A program made the position numbers and the translations under genes. Below, piece after piece: positions 55,655 to 64,000 of a stretch of 64,000 nucleotides of DNA. Origin of the DNA: Charina bottae (taxonomy: Eukaryota > Chordata > Lepidosauria > Squamata > Charinaidae); the NCBI GenBank assembly GCA_023362775.1, contig JALMGJ010000004.1, forward strand, positions 38,631,298-38,695,297, read 5' to 3'. Under the pieces are notes generated by a model that ran no database searches, was not told the DNA's origin, and saw nothing but the letters and a program-made list of their open reading frames with translations. Position 1 is the stretch's first letter, and each line of letters starts with the position of its first letter.

Positions 55655-56449
55655 ATCTAAACAGTACAACAGAGGAGAGGCTGTTCTAAAGATTCCCCAC
55701 TGCCACAGCTCAGCTACTTGGGTACATGGGAAAGGAGTCTTGGCTGTCATTCTCCTGGGAATTACTAAGATAGGATAAATGCATCTCTTTTGCCAAGCTT
55801 TAATTTGTTAATTATTTGATTTTAATTTTGGTTCTGATTTTAATTGCATCAGCGTTGTTATGTTTTGTATCCTTCATTTTTTTTAAATGAGTGCTGGTAT
55901 AAACAAGTATAGTTTAAATAAAATAAGTAAACAGTCCCATTTGTTATGATATATGCTTGCTAGTTGGCTGATTAATTGCCTTATAAAGCCCAGCTTCATC
56001 TTGTGGATCTTTGGCCTTTGTTGTCATGTCATAATTTATTTTTTATTTATTTTCATCAAATTAGTACAAGAAAGTATACAGTTAACAATGCAGTCCCACA
56101 CGTCTAAATGAAATTGTCAGAGTAAGTTCAATAGGATGTACTTCCAGGTAAGTATTGAGGCTGTGCAGAGACCCAGACTCAGAAGCCAGAATGTGATTTG
56201 GTGTGTGCATGAGTGAGTGCATATCATTGTTGGAAACACCTTAAAACAGTTTACATGCACACTGAATCTCATTTTATTCTTAAATACTGATCTTTGCACA
56301 GCCCTAACAAATACATATATGACTACAATATGAGTCCTTACAAGAAAAAAAAATACAATGGACAAAGAGTTTTAGTATTTCTTGGCAAACTCATACTATT
56401 TAATATGATTTCAATCTAGCCAATCTAGCTCTTTGGTCCTTCTAACCCA

Positions 56450-56548
56450 ATATTTCACAACTTGGACAACTTCCAGGTCGGTGGACTTCAACTCCCAGAA
56501 TACTCTTCAGTGACAATGCTGGATGTGGAATTCTGGGAGCTGGTTTAC
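56450..56548. mobile_element. decayed hairpin MITE family A
   Basis: Diverged copy: ATATTTCACAACTTGGACAA, then TGGACTTCAACTCCCAGAAT and GGAATTCTGGGAGCTGG. No clear duplication; older than the other copies. Confidence 0.65.
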
Positions 56549-57341
56549 CCTTTTCGAAAAGCGTTCCTAATGTAATGAACTGGATCTTGTCCAGCCTAGT
56601 TTTCTGTATGTGCGTGGCACCATATAATGATGTGACAAACCTATTTTGACTAAACTAGGTAGAACCAAATAAGGAATGTGGCCTTGATAGCAAAAGCTTC
56701 ATAAGGAAAATGTCTTTGGTGTCAAGGACCCCATGTCATTGGGTATTACCTGTAGATAGCTGCATGTCAAGAGTGACCTGGGCATCTTCCTGTCTGTTTG
56801 CTATCCCACCTACTGATAGTTTGAGCAGAGGACTGTTGACATAAGGTCAAAAGGTGCTTATTCCTGAGATAAAGCTTTTCCTCTTGGACTTAACAGGCAA
56901 TCCTAGTAAATCTGTGCCATTTAGCATTTTGTAAGACAGCAAGGGGAGCTTCCAAGAGGATGAGGAACTAAAGTAAAATGTCCCCTGAGCCCTCCTTCTT
57001 CTCTCCCATTTCCTTTTTTCTTTGTTCATCCTGGAAGTTCAAATGTCATATTATGGTTTTTGATCCTTTTCCTTTTAATGCAAAACTTGCATGTTTCCAT
57101 TTACCTCCCACTAGGCCCACCATTTGTGCCATAGACATTTTGCTTGGTGTCTACCAGACTTTCTGCCCCACTTCATTTTTTACATAAAGAAGGGGGAAGT
57201 TGGCATGCTGCAAAGCATCAGCCTCCAGCTTAAGCATTCTTCAAATGCCTCTGATCTCGAGTAGATCCCACATTTTTTAAAAAGAAAAACAAATGATGGA
57301 TTGATGCAGCCTGGAGTTTTCTTTAGAAGCATCAGAAGGAA

Positions 57342-57678
57342 AAAGGGGCGTGGTGGCTCAGCGGGTAAGACGCCAGGCTTGTCGATCGGAAGATTGCAAG
57401 TTCGGAGGTTCGAATCCCTAGCCCTGTGTGCGGAGTGAGCTCCTACACTAGCTCCAGCTCTTGCCAACCTAGCAATTCGAAAGCATGCAAATGCAAGTAG
57501 ATTAATAGGTACCACTTCGGTGGGTAGGTAACAGCGTTCCACGCACGTCATGCAGCCACATGACCGTGGAAGCGTCTTCGGACAACACTGGCTCTTCGGA
57601 TAACAAACGGAGATGAGCACCGGCCCCTAGAGTCGGACACGACTGCACAAATGTGCGGGGGGAACCTTTACCTTTACT
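57342..57678 (+). mobile_element. Sauria-type tRNA SINE with perfect target duplication
   Basis: Complete head-to-tail copy. Identical 11-bp ATCAGAAGGAA at 57331-57341 and 57679-57689. It landed beside the 3' end of the Penelope-like copy that follows. Confidence 0.95.
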
Positions 57679-57689
57679 ATCAGAAGGAA

Positions 57690-59395
57690 TCTAGTACCAC
57701 ATCTTCAGACTAACAAATTTTATTAAAAGGCATAAACTTTTGTGAACTACACTTAGTTAATCAGATGCATTGAGTGACTAAATTGATGTAGGGTTTAAAT
57801 TGGGATGAGGTGGGAGGGGAAAGGAAGGGGAAGACAGGATAGTTATGCAGATGCAGGTTACCTGTGAGACAGATGACAACTTCCTTATCCTTAATTGAAT
57901 TTGTTGAGACCTTCTAAGATTGCCAGAAACCTTTTGATGTATGTGAGCTCAGCAGTTGCTCCCTCACTTGTGCTGGTAAAGTTTCTTTATTCCAAAACAG
58001 CTATGAGATTTGTAATGGAGCATCCTGGGAGGTTAAAATGCTTGATATTACTTTTTCCTTGTTTTGAGTCCTGATGTCAAAAATGTGTCCATTAATTCTT
58101 TCGCACTAAGTTGGGCCTGTTTGTCCCATGTAGAATCCAGAGGGGCATCACTGGCAGCTGATAGTATATATCACATTAGTCAAGCAGCATGTGAAGGCAC
58201 CCCTAATCTTGTATGTATAGTAATTGGAGCCTCTGATAGTGCTGTTGGTGTAACTGTGGGGGCAAAATAGATACCTGGGTTTGTTGCGAGCTCTGGAATC
58301 CATGTTAGCATAATTCTGTTGTTTCTTGTTGCTTGCAACAATCTGCTTCAGGTTAGATAGTAGTCTATATGTAAGTATGGGCCTGCCACCCAGTGCCTGA
58401 GAAAGTGCAGTGTCATTGCCCAGTATAAAAAGGTAAAGGTTCCCCCTGCACATTTGTGCAGTCGTGTCCGACTCTAGGGGCCGGTGCTCATCTCCGTTTC
58501 TTAGCCGAAGAGCCAGCGTTGTCCAAAGACGCTTCCACAGTCATGTGGCCGGCATGACGTACGCGGAACGCTGTTACCTACCCACCGAAGTGGTACCTAT
58601 TCATCTACTTGCATTTGCATGCTTTCGAATTGCTAGGTTGGCAAGAGCTGGGGCGAGTGCGGGAGCTCACTCCGTCACACGGTGCTCGGGTCTTGAACTG
58701 CCGACCTTCCGATCTTACGATCAACAAGCCTGGCGTCTTACCCGCTGAGCCACCACACCCCTTATTGCCCGGTATAGGCTGTAGCTTATTTGGGTGGCTT
58801 GAGCTGTGAGCTGATGATGACAACCAGTGATGTTCTGTTTTGGGGCCTGTCTTTTAATAGGTCCTCCCTGGGAATCAGTCTGCCTTCATTGATTTGTCTG
58901 TTGATCTTGGGTGGTAGTTCGGCCTCCTGAATGGCTGGTTTAATTCCTTCAGTTGAACATCTCTGCCATGTGGGCCAAAACATACAGTATGTGGTTGTGT
59001 TGAGTGTGACTATAGACATAGATTTAGTGGTGTCTTCTGCCTGGAACACATGTTCTGGAAACACGTAGGGAAGCATGTCAATCTATATGTTCCCTGTGTA
59101 ATGTGGTGCTAATGTGTCCATTGTGTAGTTTTACCATGACATCAAGAACGTGGATGTTTTGTAGGTAGGCTGAGGCTAAGGTTGATGGTGTGGTGGAAGG
59201 TGATAGAATTTGATGGCAGATTCTTGTCCATAGGTCCAGATGATGAAAATATTGTCAATGAATCTCAAATTAAAGGAGGGGTGTTGGTGGTGTGATGGTT
59301 GCAGTGAGAGGTGTGTTCTTTATATGCAACAGGTGCTCTGTTTTTGGCTGGGAACACTAGTGATTTACAGGGAATGCTAGATAGATTGTATCAGT
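57690..59395 (-). mobile_element. Penelope-like element (reverse transcriptase plus GIY-YIG), split by a SINE
   Basis: Read on the - strand: a reverse transcriptase palm piece LRFIDNIFIIWTYG (the usual DD is DN here), linker AIQEAELPPKINRQINEGRL, then after the SINE ALGGRPILTYRLLSNLKQIV, a cysteine-poor zinc-finger-like linker, and NVIYTISCQ with GFYMGQTG of the GIY-YIG fold (GFYM replaces the canonical YIG). Frames are broken and catalytic residues altered, so it is dead. 3' end AATTTTATTAAAAGGCATAA. Confidence 0.75.
58428..58763 (-). mobile_element. Sauria-type tRNA SINE nested in a Penelope-like element
   Basis: Complete copy that splits the Penelope-like element. Target duplication ATTGCCCAGTATA at 58415-58427 and ATTGCCCGGTATA at 58764-58776 (one mismatch). 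The SINE is therefore younger than the Penelope copy. Confidence 0.94.
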
Positions 59396-59670
59396 GTATT
59401 GTGTATAGAACTTAAAATTAATGTAGCAAAGACCAAGGTAGTTGTGTGTCAGGGAAATCGGAGAGAACAGTTGCAGGTTATACATAAATGGCAAAAAACT
59501 AAAAAAAAGTAGATCCATTTATGTAGCTTAGTAGAATCTTTTCTATGGATAGGAGAATGGATGGAGAAATCTTAGGATGGCAAATGCTGTTAGAAAAATA
59601 ATGGGCCTGTTATGAGAAAGAAATGTTTGTCAAAAAAAAAAAAATGGCTATGCATAAAATCCCACTTTCT
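59396..59670 (+). mobile_element. decayed non-LTR retrotransposon fragment, same family as at 45.6-46.3 kb
   Basis: Shares the run AAAATTAATGTA.CAAAGACCAA and GGTTATACATAAATGGCAAA with the 45.6-kb copy, and then GGAGAATGG...GAAATCTTAGGATGGC. Broken in all frames. Confidence 0.5.
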
Positions 59671-59689
59671 CAGATGGAAGGGTGGTGTG

Positions 59690-59923
59690 TATGTCTGCCT
59701 GCCTGCCTTGGAGTTAGTCTCAACTCCTGGCAACTGCCTGGCCTAGTCCCTGCAGTTTAATTTTTCACGAGTGGTTTGCCCTTGTCTTCTTCCAAGCCCG
59801 AGAGAGAGAGAGAGAGACTTGCCCATAGTTACCCAGCTGGCATTGTGCCTAAAGCAGGACTAGAACTCCCCGTTTCCCAGTTTCTAGCCTGCTGCCTTAA
59901 TCACTACAACAAACCGGTTCTCA
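59690..59923 (-). mobile_element. MIR-like CORE-SINE, variant
   Basis: The - strand head is GAGAACCGGTTTGTTGTAGT, with the AACTATGGGCAAGT core and a (CT)n expansion at 59800-59817, then a distinct 3' part (GGCAAACCACTCGTGAAAAA). Confidence 0.65.
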
Positions 59924-60387
59924 TATGGAAGTTGGAGCTGTGTATATCAGGAGAAACAACCATAAGTTGCATGTAGTGGTAATTGGTTACTTAAGTATTC
60001 TATGGTACTATAAGAGTTCACCTGCTGCAAAGCACCTTCTGATACCCGTTGGCAGCTCTTTATCTCAACCACACAATTTTCTGGGAGTATATAGCTACCA
60101 TGTATACTGTATATAGCTACCATGAGCCCAGGAACGGATACAACTTCTTTAAGCAAGTGTCATCTAGCATGGCATGCATGATACAACATTCATCTGCTCC
60201 AAAGCACCTTTTGTGCTTCTGAAACTTGCACGTCCCTGAAAAAAACCTTAGAAGAGTTTGTTATGAAAGTAAAAAATGGAAAGCAAAAAAACTGGGTAAG
60301 GTTAAATAAGAAGACAAAAGGTAATGTCAACCAACATGCTTAGTGAACTTACAGCTGATGGTAAAGAAGTAAAGATGGTAAATAGTT

Positions 60388-60500
60388 TTATTTATTTATT
60401 TAATTTTTATCCTGCCTTTATTATTTTTATAAATAACTCAAGGTGGCAAACATACCTAATACTCCTTCCTCCTCCTATTTTCCCCACAACAACAATATAT
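60388..60500 (-). mobile_element. MIR-like CORE-SINE 3' part
   Basis: Identical in layout to the 3' 110 bp of the 50.2-kb copy (TTGTTGTTGTGGGGAAAATA to TAATAAAGGCAGGATAAAAA). Interrupts the decayed RTE LINE. Confidence 0.75.
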
Positions 60501-60790
60501 TTGTTCAAGAATATATACCTAAAACTACTCATAGAACTGTGATCAGCATGCAAAAAAGAAAGGGAAAAGAATGGCCCTGCCATTGAATTATATCTTCAAT
60601 ATAATTTATATTCTTCGGCCTCAGGGATATATAACTGCGGATAGTGTGCTTGAAAAGTAAAGATGAGATTAAGCTGAAGAGGAAGGTTAGATCATGAAGG
60701 ATAAAAATATTCCTAGAACAAAGATCAGAACAATTAAAGCAACTGTCTTTCTGACATTAATAGATGGCTGTAAAAGCTGGATATTGAGAG

Positions 60791-61127
60791 GTAAGGTAAA
60801 GGTAAAGGTTCCCCCCGCACATTTGTGCAGTCGTGTCCGACTCTAGGGGCCGGTGCTCATCTCCGTTTGTTAGCCGAAGAGCCAGCGTTGTCCGAAGATG
60901 CTTCCAGGGTCATGTGGCCGGCATGACACACGTGGAACGCTGTTACCTACCCACCGAAGTGGTACCTATTAATCTACTTGCATTTGCATGCTTTCGAATT
61001 GCTAGGTTGGCAAGAGCTGGAGCTAGTGCGGGAGCTCACTCCGCATGCAGGGCTAGGGATTCGAACCTCCGAACTTGCGATCTTCTGATCGACAAGCCTG
61101 GCATCTTACCCGCTGAGCCACCACGCC
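60791..61127 (-). mobile_element. Sauria-type tRNA SINE nested in an old RTE LINE
   Basis: Complete copy with perfect 12-bp duplications GGATATTGAGAG at 60779-60790 and 61128-61139. The host on both sides is a decayed RTE-type reverse transcriptase fragment. Confidence 0.95.
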
Positions 61128-61312
61128 GGATATTGAGAGACAGTGAGTCAAAGAAGATAGATGTTTTCAAATTGTATCTGAACGATGGACTAGAAAAAAT
61201 TGCTATGCTAGGCCAGGTTGAGGGAAGTAGAGGAAGAGGAAGATGGCAGGTAAGGGGAGAGCTAAAATTCACCACTGGAGTCAGATCAAGGTGGCAAACA
61301 TTTGACTAGGCC

Positions 61313-62739
61313 ATCACCAGGAGTGGATACCAATTCAGTGGCACCGAGCTATCATATTTATCTTACTCATATATCAATACTGCTGGCCCTTAAGGTTAAA
61401 AAACACTTGGTTATTTTTTTTAATTAAAAATGTTCATTTAAAAAAAAAGCTTTACACATCACTGTCATTTCTAGTTTAAGAACATGAAGGTTATTTGAAA
61501 GTAATAAGTGTATTTAGTTGTTTAGGCATTTCATCTTTAGGAATATTTTTTTCCAATTTTATTCTTTCTTGATTTTTATGACTGACCAATGGGAAGTCTG
61601 ATTTACCCTTTCCCCTTATGTTTTTCTTACATCACCTTCTCTTTTTGGCCTCAACGTAATAGCCATGCATAACCAAACATTCCTTGAATTCACGTTTTGC
61701 TTTCCCATACCAAATTAAAACAGGGAACTCTTTTTTTCTTTTAATGGCTGAGGCATACAGTGTATGGGAAGCTTTGGACTAGATGGGATTCCATTCCAGC
61801 TCATCAAGGATTTTGTCACAGACACCCTCAGGATATGATCTGGACGGGCTTCAGGAGGGTCTGCAGCGTATGGTCAAAAAAGTCAAAATAGTAGCAAAGT
61901 GTTGCACAAGGAAAATAGGCAAAGCTCCAATTGCACCGTCACCACTGCCCTCTTAACATTTTTTGACTGCACCCTGTAGACCAGAGCTTTCCAAACTTTT
62001 CATGTTGGTGACACACTTTTTAGACATGCATCATTTCGCGACACACTCTTACAGCAGGGCATCATTTCGCGATACACCCTTACAGCAGGTCACAAGGCAA
62101 GCACTAGGACCTGCGCGGAATCCTGGCAGGGCTCGGAGGCAGCAGCAGCAGCTGCGACACACCCAGACACTGCAGCAGACATACTAACTTGTCCCAACAC
62201 ACCGTTTGGAAAGCTCTGCTGTAGACACTGTGACCGGCCTAAAGACTTTTAGGAGGCAGAGGCTCCATTTCTTATTGTCTGGTACCCATTTGGGCCACAA
62301 TATACACTAGGGGAAGGATTGGCAGAGCCATGCCTGTGCAAAAGGTGCTGAGCCTGACACAGGTAATTCAGTTTCCCTTCACAGAGGACCCTCGCCTGGG
62401 TATGGGAATATGTGATGGGAGGTAGGTAGTTGCTTATTCTTCTCTGCCCATTTTGGCTGTTGCTGTTTGCTTGGTGGAGTGGTGTATTGACAGAAAGCTC
62501 TTAAAGGACATTGTCCTGGACCTGTGAGTGCACGAGCTGAGCTGGGCCAAAACTAGCTGTGGGGCACAGTTCCCCAGATCTTTCCTTGTATTTGTCTTGC
62601 AGGGCCATTCTTTTCCCTTTCTTTTTTGCATGCTGATCACAGTTCTATGCGTAGTTTTAGGTCCAGCATTAGAGAAGCATTAGGTCAATATTAACTTTAC
62701 GGGCTGGGTTTTCCTTCCAAGTTGCACCCAAGTAAGAAA
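61313..62739. other. spacer before the second CpG island
   Basis: One family B MITE. A few possible LINE remnants near 61.7 kb (TTGGACTAGATGGGATTCCA) are too weak to call. Confidence 0.45.
61982..62218. mobile_element. MITE family B
   Basis: CAGAGCTTTCCAAACTTTTC to CGTTTGGAAAGCTCTG. Perfect duplication CTGTAGAC at 61974-61981 and 62219-62226. Carries a 32-bp tandem duplication of CATCATTTCGCGA-type sequence. Confidence 0.93.
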
Positions 62740-63560
62740 CGGGGGATTAGGAACCACCTTCAGCCCTCGCCGGCACTGGAGCCCAAACTGCGCTCCTACG
62801 GGCGGAAATCCCGCTTTCCCGTGGAAATACAACCCTATACGGCTTCCCCAAGAGTCACCCCCGTTTCTGAGCCGAGGATTGAGCTCTGACAAATCCTTGC
62901 ACCGGGCAAACCTGCCCAGCGCGCCACCCTCCGCCCGCCCCGCGCCAGCCAGCGGGAAGAATCCGCCTGTCAGCCTGCCTTGTGACCGGAAGGGCCGGGG
63001 AGCCGCCCCCGGAGGAAGAGCCCGCTGCAGGAGCGCGCGGCGCTGGCAGGGGTGCCGCGGACTTCCCGGGGATCCGGCGCGAGCGGAGGCAGCCGCGCCG
63101 GCTGGCCTGCCCTAGAGCGGAGGCCTCGGCGGACGGCTTGGTAGGAGAGGCGGAGGGGCGGGGGCGGGTTGCAGCTCCACTTCCACCCCTGCGCCCGTCC
63201 GGCTGCTTGGCTTCCCCTTCTCCTCGCTCTCGGCCCCGTCCCCTTCCCCTTCCGATGGCCCGCGCCAGTGCAGCATCCCCCTGCCCGGGCGCTTGACCCG
63301 GCCCGGAGGGGGGGCGTGTGGCTATAAACGGCTGCCTGGACGCTGAACCCCGGCCTGGCCTGGGTTGCTGCCGCTGGAAACGAGAGGATGCGAAACGCCA
63401 AGTCCCACCCCTCCTCCGTGGGCGAGCTACCGTAGCAGGAAAGGACGGGATAATGCCAAGGCTGGCTTGAGCCTGGAGGACTTAAGGAGGGTGATTTGGA
63501 GAAGAGTTGGGGCTTTGGTCTTGGTAAGGATGGAGCGCTCAGGGGAGACCCAGGGCAGCT
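62740..63560 (+). promoter_or_regulatory. CpG island, probable promoter of the next gene (TGFBRAP1 by synteny)
   Basis: About 800 bp of strongly CpG-rich sequence, the largest such block in the window. A tandem GC box GGGGCGGGGGCGGG lies near 63155-63168, and a TATA-like TATAAA is at 63323-63328. Donor-like GTAAGG follows near 63522. No long open frame here looks like a known protein, so a non-coding first exon is likely. In human, TGFBRAP1 starts next to C2orf49 and points away from it; that would put it here on the + strand. This is inference from gene order, not from coding sequence. Confidence 0.5.
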
Positions 63561-63755
63561 GAGGTAGTGCCTTCAGCGGTGGATCTCCTTCAGGCGGAAG
63601 ATGAGAGTTGGCAGTAATCGCTTGCCCCAAATCCCTCCATGGGTACAATAAAACAGAAGTGGCAGCCGGTGCAAGAGTTCTTCCTCCATTTTAGGGGGAG
63701 GGAGAATTGCACCCACCCGAGGCCTGCCGTTGCTCTTGAAAATGACAGTAATTTG

Positions 63756-63966
63756 GGGTGATTTATTTATTTGCAGGATTTATATTCTGCCTTTCCTGCA
63801 GAAGATCAAAGGGATATACATGGAGGTCCCACCTCCATGTTTTTTCCTCACAACAGTCGTGCGAGGTGGGTTGGTCTGAGAGAAGGGGACTGGCCTAAAG
63901 TCATCCAGTGAGCTTTGGTTTAGGGCGGGCTAGAAACCAGTTCTAGTCCAGCATCTTAACCACTCG
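63756..63966 (-). mobile_element. MIR-like CORE-SINE, diverged
   Basis: The - strand head GTGGTTAAGATGCTGGACTA, then a core close to GATGACTTTAGGCCAGTCCC, and a 3' end AATAAATAAATC. Lies just after the CpG island. Confidence 0.65.
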
Positions 63967-64000
63967 AAGAAAATATTTGTAGCTCAGGGTTGAATTGTGG

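Larger units (their letters stand above)
53643..57330. other. spacer
   Basis: Family B and A MITEs as listed. Between them the sequence is A/T-rich and I see no gene. Confidence 0.5.
60316..61312 (+). mobile_element. decayed RTE/BovB-like LINE with two nested SINEs
   Basis: Fragments in broken frames resemble the RTE reverse transcriptase C-terminus: TADGKEVKMVNSF before 60388, DKNIPRTKIRTIKATVF near 60700, and KKIDVFKLYL and GQVEGSRGRGRWQV after 61150. A MIR-like SINE tail (60388-60500) and a Sauria SINE (60791-61127) interrupt it. Much older than the two clean BovB copies. Confidence 0.6.

Noticed and set aside
62970..63401. 143-codon - strand frame in the second CpG island
   Set aside because: Ala/Gly/Arg-rich, as expected from GC-rich DNA; no recognisable protein.
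1..64000. Endogenous retrovirus or LTR element
   Set aside because: I saw no paired long terminal repeats, primer binding site or gag/pol/env-like frame. The reverse transcriptase pieces are all of LINE or Penelope type.

Overview
This is vertebrate nuclear DNA, most likely from a squamate reptile (lizard or snake). It has spliced genes with GT-AG introns, CpG-island promoters and a dense load of interspersed repeats. The repeats point to squamates: full-length tRNA-derived SINEs whose body and tail match the Sauria SINE as I remember it, BovB (RTE) LINE 3' ends, L2-like LINEs, Penelope-like elements with a GIY-YIG region, a MIR-like CORE-SINE, 5S-rRNA-derived SINEs and many hAT miniature elements. 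I cannot place the species more finely. There is nothing bacterial or viral here. Two protein-coding genes are supported at exon resolution. FHL2 (four and a half LIM domains 2) lies on the + strand; its five coding exons between 17576 and 33270 join in frame to 279 residues, followed by a 3' UTR of about 1.5 kb. C2orf49/ashwin, a subunit of the tRNA ligase complex, lies on the - strand; its four coding exons between 47224 and 38413 join in frame to 238 residues, and it starts in a CpG island at about 47.0-47.4 kb. The two genes converge tail to tail. A second, larger CpG island at about 62.7-63.5 kb has GC boxes and a TATA-like motif. From the human order FHL2 - C2orf49 - TGFBRAP1 it is probably the start of TGFBRAP1 reading rightward, although no TGFBRAP1 coding exon is visible. 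Layout: 1-17.5 kb is the 5' flank of FHL2 with repeats and a candidate promoter near 6.3-6.6 kb that carries a perfect SRF CArG box. 17.5-34.8 kb is the FHL2 coding body and 3' UTR. 34.8-37.5 kb is the convergent intergenic gap. 37.5-47.4 kb is ashwin. 47.4-62.7 kb is a repeat-rich spacer. 62.7-64 kb is the second CpG island. I found no new multi-gene system. The parts most worth a second look are in the mobile DNA: three short inverted-repeat families whose 14 scored target duplications of 8 bp nearly all match and always carry TA in the centre (Buster-type hAT targeting); a BovB copy inserted exactly in the loop of an older 82-bp hairpin; a complete 1.8-kb L1-type non-autonomous insertion with 16-bp target duplications; a 60-bp LINE-tail insertion with perfect duplications; nested SINE-in-LINE and SINE-in-Penelope insertions that give relative ages; and a SINE plus a MITE inside the FHL2 3' UTR.
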